From contig CAZWZF010000018.1 in assembly GCA_964638715.1 (NCBI GenBank), positions 1 to 64,000 of the forward strand: a DNA stretch of 64,000 bases, given 5' to 3'. The stretch comes from JBAXQQ01 sp037131695 (GTDB lineage: Bacteria; Armatimonadota; Hebobacteria; CAIYQO01). Made by a program: the position numbers and the translations under genes. The notes beneath the pieces are model-generated. The model did not search any database. It had not been told where the DNA came from and worked only from the letters and a program-made list of their open reading frames with translations. Positions 41,701-49,974 of the stretch are shown one piece after another; positions within the stretch are counted from its first letter, which is position 1; every line of letters starts with the position of its first letter.

Positions 41701-42202
41701 TTCCGCCATGATCAATATAAAACTCACCCAGCGTTTCCCAACAAGCCATCGAATCCCATTGCGGCTTACGATTTAATCGTGAAGGCATCTCGCCATCGCG
41801 CATTGGAATCCTCACCGCCATGTATATATTCTCAGGGTCCCAGCCCAAATTAAAAATTGCACTTGGACGCGCTTTAAGCAATTGACCAATATTTGACGCA
41901 CCAGTGCCAGGCGTTAAACAAACTGAGTTCTTCCATTCATCAGGATCAATATTTCCATCAATAACTGGTGCTTTCAATAATCGCGGTATTACCATTTGCA
42001 AATCATCTACTGGCAATGGGGCATTAGCTTTCAATGCCAATTCTGCCTTGCGAGCTGTTACAAGAGCTAATCTTGCTTGCGACATTTCAGTTTCAAGTGC
42101 TTTTATTTTTGCGGTTGCATCTGTTACATCACTTGCAAAAGCAATGACAGAAATAGCCGTAAAAATTATAATATATAACAATCGAATAACTTCATTTTTC
42201 AT
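38732..42202 (-). CDS. Giant secreted glycosidase-like protein 7 (coiled coil + CBM9-like + DUF6067-like core)
   Basis: The 1156-residue protein has a signal peptide (L-L-Y-I-I-I-F-T-A-I-S-V-I-A-F-A). A short heptad-like helix comes next (T-A-K-I-K-A-L-E-T-E-M-S-Q-A-R-L-A-L), which could mediate oligomerisation. A CBM9-like domain (P-V-I-D-G-N-I-D-P-D-E-W; W-D-P-E-N-I-Y-M-A-V-R) spans about 70-270. In the shared core the usual F-G-L-Q-A-S-P appears as F-G-L-C-T-V-P-V. The barrel has Y-Y-F-D-N-V-F (Asp862), L-P-D-G-R-V-Q and D-L-V-M-G-G-E-N (Glu937). It lies 16 bp upstream of 34558 and 23 bp downstream of 42226, so the three are probably one transcript. Confidence 0.72.
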   Translation of the reverse strand: MKNEVIRLLYIIIFTAISVIAFASDVTDATAKIKALETEMSQARLALVTARKAELALKANAPLPVDDLQMVIPRLLKAPVIDGNIDPDEWKNSVCLTPGTGASNIGQLLKARPSAIFNLGWDPENIYMAVRIPMRDGEMPSRLNRKPQWDSMACWETLGEFYIDHGGNGSIGLPCKYQFIGTATGNQWDREEQYTIGQNMISWDGKWDFKQKLSADGKIWMGEFAVPRKTVYFPQPIKDGTRWKLGIAASLMHPWQWCGLYGWPITATFRDEAPSIRLDGIEQGLTTKRVTGNLTILNTTSKRIEATAIVQISQEKDIPVKKEYSLSLAPGETFTQRFDEDAAIAKDNSGYVYLVKVISGDISLFTFKRSFAFNDPMNIEGLKVETKKEAFPLSCNYYPLSNIVNTSVDIYDLLDKDKIKFVQVSVKDAENKVITEEKIDSFPYGLGTASMKVPANLAPGKYSITAQILDVDNKELANNKSSFIRKDHTKEFPWLDNKVGCDDVVPRIFQPLSYDKGTIKAYKKSIRLNGSALPAYIDAAGMELLSAPIYLRGLSGGSAFIMKPTDKEPRKGQISKTNVNFSGSSVGGPVSANVNYRLDYDGTARIELTLAPTVKGKTAKIDDLQLVIPFKGESATYYMSVGNNMRQSNRAGKLPGAGTIGTVWKSTDVPGQSMTTGSFVPIVHVGNLNSGVTWFADSDQGWWPSDKKPAIEIIRTKDSNVELVCNLASEAVEFSSPRKIVFGLCTVPVRAVTPYRTTAHTIGFGYIQESGRWDPKKTPGAVYARVYPDDPSKMRKWVDDLHANGNLEKCYVENTSADYWSHEYEYFAPEWSSPFTRTAADNKLYWTEKFIRDCEIDGYYFDNVFTRLYTDPAVTSAYLLPDGRVQPGYDLWTARDYFRRMRVVFEKYRNPTAMVIHNTDFQFAPICAYADLVMGGENPTPIPGGPDFMDMWPREWMDVMYNQYLWGYSLSHLYHYGWDAFKDDLGEYDKKAAWKGHRTAMATMINHGVEFFSGIEYQAYAMPAFKTFKALPGEMEFLPSWKTKDLIKCENPNIDVAVYRKNDALLILVTNYGKNNVQNLQVSFDFPKLLPVSNELIRGRDLYDIEGMTDTFGIIDPGGPRAGGTIHPAKVRMDVAGHDWRGFILLNSIPAQGIGF

Positions 42203-42225
42203 TTTTTTGCTCCTGATTAAGTGGA

Positions 42226-45200
42226 TTATTCTGCAAAAGTATCGATAAATACAATTTTTGATTCACCGGCTTTGAGATCTTTTATAGTTATCTCACCTGA
42301 TATCGCGTCTAAATCTCCGCCTATGCATTGTGTGTATGCTTGCCACAGTTTTGGCACTTTTACACCAAGTTTATCAAGATCTGCTTTGATTTTCACTGTG
42401 GATAATTTATCACCGTTATTTTTTACCAGCAGCATTGCGGTTCCGGGAAGTGTCCATGATTGTATGGTTACTTGTTTATTTGGAACCGCAACCGCGTTAT
42501 CTAATAACTTTGCTCTTCCAATACCCCAGCCAAGAACAGAATCAAGCTGATTTTCAGTAAATAAACTTTTTGTATCAGAGGATACCGGCTTATTATCCCA
42601 GCTAATTAATATAAATCTGGCGTCATGATAATAGATATCAAAACCAGAAACTTCTCCACTTTTCAGATTAAGTTTTGGTATTGCTAACGAACGCAGTTTA
42701 ACTTTCATATTCCATCCTAAAGGATGCGGAGAATCAGGAATTTCCTTGTACCAGTTAAATTGACTTAAATACTTCTCTGATATCACACCTTTATCAATAT
42801 CCATCTCAGATATGCGAATCTGACTGGCTTTAATCCCTGCAGGAACACCCAATTTACGCAAATCAAGGGTCAACTCGCATTTACGAGTCTTTTCTTTTCC
42901 TGCTTCATCAAGACCATAATTCATTATCTCAATAACCGCACTGTTTGATCGTTTCCATATAGATGCCTTTAAACCATTACCTATCTTTTTTACGACATTT
43001 CCATTGCGCCAGTATGGGATAAAATTAACATCACTGGCGGCAATGCCGAAATGTCTGAAAGGAGTCGAATTAAATGGATATCCACTGCCACCAGCACCGG
43101 TATCGTGCATTGATGCCCAATGAGGATTCATAAAACCAAGATGGCTGATATTTACACCAAATGTCTGTGGATGCGACATGGCAATCATGCGGTCGGGAGG
43201 ATATGTGGTAATTGGATCCGGCATGGGGTATTCAGAGTCAAGAATTGCATCTGTCCACGGCAATGCCCGCAAGCAAATCGAGTTTGTAGCATGACCGGAT
43301 ACACCACCCGGATACAAATCATTCTCCTGCATAAGGGCCCATGTACGCTTATACCATTCACGCAAAGTATTATCCATACTCGTAGGCTGAATCTGACCAT
43401 CAGGTAAACGATAACCGAAACCAGCAATTAAATCGCGTGCATCACGCGAAAAAGATATATCAAAGTAGTAATGTGTCACTCCGCCCTCGCGAATATGACG
43501 ATTCATAAGATACATCATATAATCCTGATAACTTTTATTCAATGATTCATCGCCAGGTAGCCAGTCCGCGCCAAAATATCCATACAAACCGGGTTCTGTA
43601 GTTTTATCCATATAGCCACGCAATGCAATTTGATTAGTTAGGAACAATTTAAGACGTGGAGCAATATTCGTGTATCCTTCTTTAGCCATACCTTCAGCAA
43701 TAGTTTTATACTTTGCGTAATATTCCGGCCATTCTTTAACATCAGTTGACGGCATACTTAGAATAGAAAAATATTCCTGCTTTGTCTTTTCATTAGTTTT
43801 ATAATTTGGCGCGGAAAAACCATTAGCCGCTGATACCTGGGTTAGACGCCAACCTTTCGCTAAATGGCGGAATGGTGTGGCGTTGTATTGCAACTGAATA
43901 GTTCTGGGCGTATTCAAAATAAATGGTTTTTCGCCGGTGGTCGTTTTGATGATATTATTACATATAACGATTGTTTTACCTTGACGAATTAAACTATGTG
44001 CAGGAACTTTATCATTTGGAACCCATCCCTGATCACTGTCCGCTGTCCACAGGAAACCGCGATATTCATTCCCGACCCATAGATTTGATTCAAAATTCCC
44101 AACAATCATTGTTGAGCCAGCTTTTCCGATATTGTCGAGGGTATTCCATATTGGTCCTTTTCCATCAGGCACTTTACCGATATATCGCGCGGAATAGTTG
44201 CCGCCAGTACCGCCAATGCAGGACATCCAATTGCCTTTACTGTCATCTACAAACCATTCAACCCGCAGCGCATCAATTGCCACTGACTTTGCTTTAGATG
44301 CATACGTCAGGTCAATATTAACCAATCCATCCTGTTCAGCCCATCCTTTTACAGTAAAAATTACACCTGCAACTTCTGATTTTCCATTAAACTCAATCCG
44401 CCAATCTTTAAGACTTGTAAATGTCGGTTTTCCACTGGCAGGAACTTTATATTCTTTACCACCAATGGTAATAATAATATTTGCTGATTTAGTAAATACA
44501 TTGCCACCGTTAGCTATTATCTGTTTTGGCATACCAAGGCCATTCATCTGATATTCGCGGCGTGTGCAGTACAATGAATTATTCTTCACTTTCAATGCTT
44601 CAAAAGGTTTCAATAACTTTTTATCATCACCAATTTTATTATTCCACCATGCTGAAAACTCTCTGGCCTCATCTTTTTTGTCAAATGTTGCATCATTGCG
44701 TGTTACCAGTACTTTGCCTGCCGCATCCACTAATGACATCGTTACACGATATTTACCAGCTTCAAGGGTTGGCAGTTGCACAATATCTTCATATTTGTAG
44801 TTAACATATTGGGTTATTTTACCATCTTTAATTACTTTGCCATCTTTATCAATTATATAACTTAATGCCGCAGGCTTAGATCCTACCGGAATTACTGCAT
44901 CAAGCGTATCACCGGCAAGGGCGATTTTATTGCTTACCGGATTATAACGCATATCATATTCAAATACTAAAGTGCGGGGATCAGCTTTCAGGTAGCTTTT
45001 ATCAGTGCCGGCAAATTTACAGGTAAAAGTATAAATTGCTGGTGAATCATTACCTTCTACTGGTGTGACAATTAATTTGTAAGTTGAGCTATTATTAGGA
45101 GATCCCCATTTGGTAAAACTATATTCCAAACCGGGGAAATCCTTATCAATATCAAATCGAACATTTCCTTTTGCTGGAATTGTTAATAACTGCTTTTCAT

Positions 45201-46110
45201 TTACAATTGTTTTGGGCGGTTCTTTCTTTTCTGGAATGTTGTCATAAATGATACTGAGTGATACATTCACTTTTACTGGTTTATCATCCGGATTATAAAT
45301 TGCTGATTTCAAATGCAGCTTTTCATCATGCAATCCTGAAAACTCCTCTATTTGCATGTATGGCTGAACATCCGTTAGTGTTGCCTTAGGAAAACCATAG
45401 TGAACAAGATGACCGGTAGCAGAGGGATAATCCAACCATTGCCACCCTGGATTTTTTAATGGCGCAGTTAATAGCATACCAATTTTATCGCCAGCTTTAT
45501 TATCAACCGGCATTTGCAAATCATTTAAATCCGCTGATAATTCCAAATCCCACCATTTTTTACCATTGTCATCATATATTCTGTTTGCAATCTTCATGTT
45601 TGGCTGCCAGTTATACATGTTTTGTCCGATAGAAGGATATAGCTTCATATATTCACCGCTACCCAGTGTGTTAATTATGAACTTTAAAAAACTACTGACT
45701 TCATTTGGCAGCTTGTTTCTATCATGCAAATATAAGCCATATTCATAACAATCATCACTTACAACTCCGGTGGTATATTGTTCTCGGTGATTGCGGTAAA
45801 GCCGGTGACCAGGGAGAATGTCAGAGCGTGTCGCTATATACAGATGTTTTGCGTCCCATGCCACCCAAAATGAAACCGGACGATCACGATAATTCAGGCT
45901 GCTTGTCCAGGCTACACCCATCAATTTGACAGATTCTTTCCATTCATCAGCATTGATATTACCATCAATAACCGGGGGTTTGCTCATTATTGGAGTATTA
46001 AATTGAGGAATATCCTCAACAGGAAATGCATATTTCGCTTCCTGAGCAAAAATAGTTCCCGTTGCTAAACATAACATTAAAATGTTTAGCCAAAAGCTAC
46101 GACGATTCAT
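42226..46110 (-). CDS. Giant secreted glycosidase-like protein 8 (CBM9-like + DUF6067-like core)
   Basis: The start at 46110 is preferred over 46128: AAGGGAGAG precedes it, and the protein begins M-N-R-R-S-F-W-L-N-I-L-M-L-C-L, a good signal peptide ending near I-F-A. That gives 1294 residues. The CBM9-like domain (P-V-I-D-G-N-I-N-A-D-E-W; W-D-A-K-H-L-Y-I-A) is followed by the shared core, and the barrel has Y-Y-F-D-I-S (Asp884), L-P-D-G-Q-I-Q and D-A-I-L-D-S-E (Glu960). The order and motifs match the protein at 12824 almost throughout, including G-F-M-N-P-x-W-A after the Glu. The two clusters therefore each hold one member of the same subfamily. Confidence 0.74.
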   Translation of the reverse strand: MNRRSFWLNILMLCLATGTIFAQEAKYAFPVEDIPQFNTPIMSKPPVIDGNINADEWKESVKLMGVAWTSSLNYRDRPVSFWVAWDAKHLYIATRSDILPGHRLYRNHREQYTTGVVSDDCYEYGLYLHDRNKLPNEVSSFLKFIINTLGSGEYMKLYPSIGQNMYNWQPNMKIANRIYDDNGKKWWDLELSADLNDLQMPVDNKAGDKIGMLLTAPLKNPGWQWLDYPSATGHLVHYGFPKATLTDVQPYMQIEEFSGLHDEKLHLKSAIYNPDDKPVKVNVSLSIIYDNIPEKKEPPKTIVNEKQLLTIPAKGNVRFDIDKDFPGLEYSFTKWGSPNNSSTYKLIVTPVEGNDSPAIYTFTCKFAGTDKSYLKADPRTLVFEYDMRYNPVSNKIALAGDTLDAVIPVGSKPAALSYIIDKDGKVIKDGKITQYVNYKYEDIVQLPTLEAGKYRVTMSLVDAAGKVLVTRNDATFDKKDEAREFSAWWNNKIGDDKKLLKPFEALKVKNNSLYCTRREYQMNGLGMPKQIIANGGNVFTKSANIIITIGGKEYKVPASGKPTFTSLKDWRIEFNGKSEVAGVIFTVKGWAEQDGLVNIDLTYASKAKSVAIDALRVEWFVDDSKGNWMSCIGGTGGNYSARYIGKVPDGKGPIWNTLDNIGKAGSTMIVGNFESNLWVGNEYRGFLWTADSDQGWVPNDKVPAHSLIRQGKTIVICNNIIKTTTGEKPFILNTPRTIQLQYNATPFRHLAKGWRLTQVSAANGFSAPNYKTNEKTKQEYFSILSMPSTDVKEWPEYYAKYKTIAEGMAKEGYTNIAPRLKLFLTNQIALRGYMDKTTEPGLYGYFGADWLPGDESLNKSYQDYMMYLMNRHIREGGVTHYYFDISFSRDARDLIAGFGYRLPDGQIQPTSMDNTLREWYKRTWALMQENDLYPGGVSGHATNSICLRALPWTDAILDSEYPMPDPITTYPPDRMIAMSHPQTFGVNISHLGFMNPHWASMHDTGAGGSGYPFNSTPFRHFGIAASDVNFIPYWRNGNVVKKIGNGLKASIWKRSNSAVIEIMNYGLDEAGKEKTRKCELTLDLRKLGVPAGIKASQIRISEMDIDKGVISEKYLSQFNWYKEIPDSPHPLGWNMKVKLRSLAIPKLNLKSGEVSGFDIYYHDARFILISWDNKPVSSDTKSLFTENQLDSVLGWGIGRAKLLDNAVAVPNKQVTIQSWTLPGTAMLLVKNNGDKLSTVKIKADLDKLGVKVPKLWQAYTQCIGGDLDAISGEITIKDLKAGESKIVFIDTFAE

Positions 46111-46134
46111 TTTTCTCTCCCTTGTCATTATTTA

Positions 46135-47184
46135 TCAAGATACGTCTTCAACAGGTTTTTCTGTATTTTTATTAAACGAAGCTACAGGATGTTCAATAGC
46201 AGGTGCTGGTTCAGACCAGTCTACTAACCATGGTTTACGACGACGAAACTTTTCTTTGAAGGTATTTTTAATTACTCCGCGCGCTTCCAAACTCATCATA
46301 CAAGCGCGAACACAACCTTTGCCGCCACAGATAGCCTGGCCTGTCCAATATACCGGTGTGGGTTTATGATAAAATGGGCCGTGTGATCCGTTTACGGATT
46401 TTAACCCAAGCCAGTTGCTGTAAACATCTTCAGGTTTTACATTTTCAGGATCTTCTGCAATTTCACCTCCACTGAAACAGTTACAGCATCTTATTGCATC
46501 AAATTCCCCCCACTCAACTACTGATTCATCTGCAAATGTAATTGATTCTTTGCGATTAATATCTTTACTGATAGCATTTGCGGGACATTCAGACGCACAT
46601 GCCATACAGTTATTACATAACTTTGGTCCGTTATAAATTGGATCTGGTTCAAGTTCCAACTCAGTAAGCACTAATCCATACCTTACTCTGGGACCATATG
46701 TTGGATTCAGAAATACTTTACTCCACCCGAACTCGCCTAAACCAGCCAGATATGCTGCCACCCGGGTGTGGGGTGAAACATCAGGTGCTGCCTTCCCCTC
46801 AGCAACCGGTCTGCTGAACTTATCCCATACTTTTCCAGCATCATCATAAGAACGCCAGCAGTCTATTTGCCCAAGAGGCATCGCCTCATAACCGGTATCC
46901 TCGATAGCGCCAGCTAAACCCCACATTACCGCAGGCATTCGAATATAAGTTACCCCACCATAACCCATAGCTGCATAATTACTGAACATAGTGCCTTCTT
47001 CAATACCACGCAGACTTCCGCGCATTACACGAAAACCACATACAATTATTGATTTACATTCAGGCATAATTTGCAGGGGATCCATTTGCCTTGGACTACC
47101 TTTCCACCGTTCAATATTGCCTATTCCTACCAGTTCAGCCCCAAGAGATTTTGCAAGTCGTTTGATTTTTGATGAAGTAATCAT
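46135..47184 (-). CDS. 4Fe-4S protein related to epoxyqueuosine reductase / reductive dehalogenase
   Basis: The start at 47184 is chosen because AAGGAAG stands 5 bases upstream; the longer frame to 47208 adds 8 residues without support. The 349-residue protein contains C-N-N-C-M-A-C-A-S-E-C-P, a classical 4Fe-4S ligand set, near residue 195. More cysteines (R-C-C-N-C-F and C-G-G-K-G-C-V-R-A-C) could hold a second cluster. The preceding region (V-R-Y-G-L-V-L-T-E-L) resembles the QueG/reductive-dehalogenase catalytic domain. True QueG is doubtful because the gene heads an operon of giant glycosidases, 24 bp before the first. A redox partner for corrinoid or URO-D-like methyltransferases is possible, as inference only. 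Confidence 0.65.
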   Translation of the reverse strand: MITSSKIKRLAKSLGAELVGIGNIERWKGSPRQMDPLQIMPECKSIIVCGFRVMRGSLRGIEEGTMFSNYAAMGYGGVTYIRMPAVMWGLAGAIEDTGYEAMPLGQIDCWRSYDDAGKVWDKFSRPVAEGKAAPDVSPHTRVAAYLAGLGEFGWSKVFLNPTYGPRVRYGLVLTELELEPDPIYNGPKLCNNCMACASECPANAISKDINRKESITFADESVVEWGEFDAIRCCNCFSGGEIAEDPENVKPEDVYSNWLGLKSVNGSHGPFYHKPTPVYWTGQAICGGKGCVRACMMSLEARGVIKNTFKEKFRRRKPWLVDWSEPAPAIEHPVASFNKNTEKPVEDVS

Positions 47185-47270
47185 TAATCTTCCTTTACGA
47201 AGGCACATAAATTTCAGGAACCTTATATTTTAAATATCACCATTGAAATACATCTAAATATAGCTGTTAT

Positions 47271-47323
47271 AAAATAATAACGCCATCATCTATAAAATAC
47301 GGTTATGTATAGGCGATGGCGTT
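47271..47323 (-). terminator. Rho-independent terminator after the prepilin-like gene
   Basis: Arms AACGCCATC (47279-47287) and GATGGCGTT (47315-47323) pair perfectly over 9 bp, with a second inner stem CTATA/TATAG. On the minus strand the hairpin is followed by TTATTATTTT. It starts 12 bp after the prepilin stop at 47336 and separates that gene from the Fe-S protein operon. Confidence 0.65.
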
Positions 47324-47335
47324 ACTAATTTAAGG

Positions 47336-48538
47336 TTATTTTTCTGCTGCTATCCATATTGAAGGACCAGACCATGAAGTACTGATGGTAATGGTAATAG
47401 GCTTAGTTGGATTACATGGTACTACTGTAAGAATTGCATGCAATTTTGTATTAATATCAGTGAATGTGGAGGTTGGCATTGTCCTGCCATCACAAACTAC
47501 ATTTACAACACAAGGATTGTTAGAATTGCTTGAACCGCAAATAAATGACAATTTCTTTGGTGAACTACGCTCTTTGGGTATTATGACAACTCGGGCGGTA
47601 TCAGGATTTCCAGAGTTTCCTATGAGAGATGGAACATCATCAAGCCACCCGGGTCTAAAAGAATAATTAACACCCCAATGTAATAAACGTCCTGACCAGT
47701 TACGTCCTCCGGCAATAATCTGATATGTACTACCACCAGAACCTAATTTCCACCAGGATGGTGCATTAGCAGCAGCAGATATTTCATAAGTTGTTGCAGA
47801 TATAGAAACTTCGTTTGCAGTGACACCATTAGCAAAAATAGCATTTGTATCCATAGCGCCAAATAATATTGGGGTTCCGCTTGATTTGACAGCATCATAC
47901 ACAGTATTATTTGTATTAGCATTTCCACTATATCCTGTCCATCCGGTACTGGGACTTGTAGTTGATACCAGAGTAGGAGGAAATGGGTCATCCGGGCTGA
48001 CAGCTTTAAGTACTGTCCAAATAACATTATTGCTATCTACCTGACCTACATGTCCATCAGCATAACTGGTAATGGCAAACCCGCTATGACGAGTTTCAAC
48101 TTTATCAACAATGTCAGTTTTTAATGCAATTGAAGCGCCATGAGTTATAACACTCGAACTTGCATTGCCATCAATTGTAACAGGAATAATCGTTGGGTCC
48201 GATATATCTCCAAGTGCACGCCCACCCAACAATGACCCCGCCAAATAAACGTAATTATTCGGAATTGACCGATTTGCAGATGGGCATTTTACAACACCTG
48301 CATCCAATTTTAAATCAGCCCATGCAGTTGAACTAACCGGAAATGTTTCTTCATGATCCTGCGTATACATTTGAATAGTTGTATTAATCTGTTTTTGATT
48401 ACTTGTGCAAGTTGTTTGCCGTGCCTTCTCTCTTGCACGGGCAAATACCGGGAACAGGATGGCAGCGAGGATGGCAATAATGGCAATTACCACCAGTAAC
48501 TCGATAAGGGTAAACCCTTGCTTTTTCGTGATTTTCAT
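47336..48538 (-). CDS. Type IV prepilin-like protein with H-x9-DG-like segment, copy 3
   Basis: The start at 48538 is chosen from GGGGAGA upstream and the resulting leader M-K-I-T-K-K-Q-G-F-T-L-I-E; the longer frame adds 14 unsupported residues. The 400-residue protein has the pilin helix, R-A-R-E-K-A-R-Q-T-T-C-T-S-N-Q and R-H-S-G-F-A-I-T-S-Y-A-D-G-H-V. The C-terminal ~220 residues are Ser/Thr/Asn-rich, differ from the other copies and are unassigned. It follows LacI regulator 2 and precedes the second cluster of giants, the same position as copies 1 and 2 relative to cluster 1. Confidence 0.8.
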   Translation of the reverse strand: MKITKKQGFTLIELLVVIAIIAILAAILFPVFARAREKARQTTCTSNQKQINTTIQMYTQDHEETFPVSSTAWADLKLDAGVVKCPSANRSIPNNYVYLAGSLLGGRALGDISDPTIIPVTIDGNASSSVITHGASIALKTDIVDKVETRHSGFAITSYADGHVGQVDSNNVIWTVLKAVSPDDPFPPTLVSTTSPSTGWTGYSGNANTNNTVYDAVKSSGTPILFGAMDTNAIFANGVTANEVSISATTYEISAAANAPSWWKLGSGGSTYQIIAGGRNWSGRLLHWGVNYSFRPGWLDDVPSLIGNSGNPDTARVVIIPKERSSPKKLSFICGSSNSNNPCVVNVVCDGRTMPTSTFTDINTKLHAILTVVPCNPTKPITITISTSWSGPSIWIAAEK

Positions 48539-48640
48539 CTTATTTCTCCCCTTTTTATAATTACCGTTTAATAACGGCATAATCCCCTGAGTTAATACAT
48601 CACCAGAATATAAACATAAAATATGCCTGATATTTATATG

Positions 48641-49741
48641 CTATTTCGGCAATATAGAATATATGCTATTTCTTCTTGTACCAGATAATTTATTAATTGC
48701 GGTATTACTAACTGGTCCAGTAGATTCACGAATAATAATCTCCACATCATTAAGAACTGTTAATGACTGACGTTCTGAATTGCTGATTTTATCAAATAAC
48801 AGGTTTGCCGCAAATCGTCCGACAGCTACCGGCAATGTACATACCGTCGTAAGTGTTGGAATGCTGAATTCGCCAGAAATTGAATTATCAAAACCTGCAA
48901 CGCTGATATCTTCAGGTACATGAATATTATTATACAAAGCTGCTTTTAAAAATCCAAGAGCGTATACATCGTTCAAACAAACTACTGCCGTCGGTGGTGT
49001 CTGTAAAGCACTCCATTTTAACAGAGCCTCTTTAGCAAAATCAGTCACCTCATCCAAATCGCCTTTAATTCTCATCGGCAGTGATATATATTCATCTGGG
49101 GTCTCCAAATTAAATTGAGACATTATAAAATTGTAAGCTTCTACGCGCGGATGTATATATTGACTATCTATTGGTGAAAGACCGAATAACGCAATGCGGC
49201 GATGGCCTAAATTAAACAAGTGTCGTATTATCTTATAAACTCCGGAAGTATAATCGGACTGGATAAAATCAGCTTTTGTTCCAAATAATTTTATCCCGTT
49301 AAGCATAACAACCGGTACATGAGCACTGACACGATTTATCCAATCAGCATCAACGTCAGCATCAACCAGTAAACCTTCAACTTTACGTTGTTGAACAAAC
49401 TCCGGTAATGATGCATCTGGATTATGAGGAGCTATCAGCAGGTGATAACCACGTTTTTCAATTTCTCTCATAATACCACTGCGCGTGTCTGCCAGATGCG
49501 CTTCAGCCACTGCGTCTTTTGTTTCACGCGGAGTAATGTAACCAATATTTTTCATCTGCACAATATTGGATGCTGTATTAGGAATTATATATCCAAGTTC
49601 AGCCGCTATAGTCATCACGCGTTCTCGGGTGTCCTGAGAAATATTCTGATCATTATTCCCAGACATTATTAAAGATACGGTAGTCTTTGAAACCCCGGCA
49701 GCTTTTGCAATATTAATTTGTGTTATTCGTCGATTATTCAT
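48641..49741 (-). CDS. LacI-family transcriptional regulator 2
   Basis: The 366-residue protein has a LacI helix-turn-helix (I-T-Q-I-N-I-A-K-A-A-G-V-S-K-T-T-V-S at about residues 5-22), hinge region L-G-Y-I-I-P-N-T-A and a periplasmic-binding-like effector domain (V-A-G-F-D-N-S-I; L-T-T-V-C-T-L-P). It is divergent from the glycosidase operon at 49975 and co-oriented with the prepilin gene and second cluster of giants. No ribosome site is visible, and the predicted transcription start lies only about 6 bases before the ATG, so the message may be leaderless. Palindromes at its promoter and at the divergent promoter share the TACTAAA half-site, which suggests autoregulation and control of the divergent operon. 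Confidence 0.9.
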   Translation of the reverse strand: MNNRRITQINIAKAAGVSKTTVSLIMSGNNDQNISQDTRERVMTIAAELGYIIPNTASNIVQMKNIGYITPRETKDAVAEAHLADTRSGIMREIEKRGYHLLIAPHNPDASLPEFVQQRKVEGLLVDADVDADWINRVSAHVPVVMLNGIKLFGTKADFIQSDYTSGVYKIIRHLFNLGHRRIALFGLSPIDSQYIHPRVEAYNFIMSQFNLETPDEYISLPMRIKGDLDEVTDFAKEALLKWSALQTPPTAVVCLNDVYALGFLKAALYNNIHVPEDISVAGFDNSISGEFSIPTLTTVCTLPVAVGRFAANLLFDKISNSERQSLTVLNDVEIIIRESTGPVSNTAINKLSGTRRNSIYSILPK

Positions 49742-49744
49742 ATT

Positions 49745-49782
49745 TACTAAATAAGTTTAGTACATGACATTTATATTGTCAA
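49745..49782 (-). promoter_or_regulatory. Promoter of LacI regulator 2 with palindromic operator
   Basis: On the minus strand TTGACA (49777-49782) is followed after exactly 17 bases by TAAACT (49754-49759). The perfect palindrome TACTAAA-TAAG-TTTAGTA (49745-49762) covers the -10 box and expected start point, where a repressor would block transcription. Confidence 0.65.
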
Positions 49783-49826
49783 TAGCATTTTAAAAAAATA
49801 AAGTTTATTTCTTTCATTTCGTTCGT

Positions 49827-49852
49827 AATACTTATAATGATATATAAGTATT
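49827..49852. promoter_or_regulatory. Perfect inverted repeat AATACTTATA…TATAAGTATT
   Basis: Two 10-base arms with a 6-base spacer lie immediately upstream of the -35 box of the plus-strand operon. The sequence differs from the TACTAAA palindrome, so it is probably the site of a second regulator. It is too A/T-rich and too far from any stop codon to be a likely terminator. Confidence 0.45.
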
Positions 49853-49916
49853 GTAATGGGTATCAATGCGAATTATTAATTTACTAAAAAATTAAAAAGT
49901 GGAATAATTTAGTAAA
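49851..49916 (+). promoter_or_regulatory. Promoter of the plus-strand glycosidase operon with operator half-sites
   Basis: TTGTAA (49851-49856) and TATTAA (49874-49879) are spaced by 17 bases. The half-site TTTACTAAA (49880-49888) overlaps the expected start point, and its complement TTTAGTAAA follows at 49908-49916. These match the half-sites of the palindrome at the LacI 2 promoter. An alternative weaker promoter is TTGTCA-N17-TAAAGT at 49776-49804. Confidence 0.5.
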
Positions 49917-49974
49917 CATTTGCAGGAATATTTTGTTAAAAAAGGAAAATTTATAGTTAAAGGAACTTTTATTT

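Noticed and set aside
12824..46110. Calling the giant proteins GH123 enzymes outright
   Set aside because: They match the N-terminal domain style but I do not find the adjacent catalytic Asp-Glu pair expected of GH123; a new or distant family is safer.
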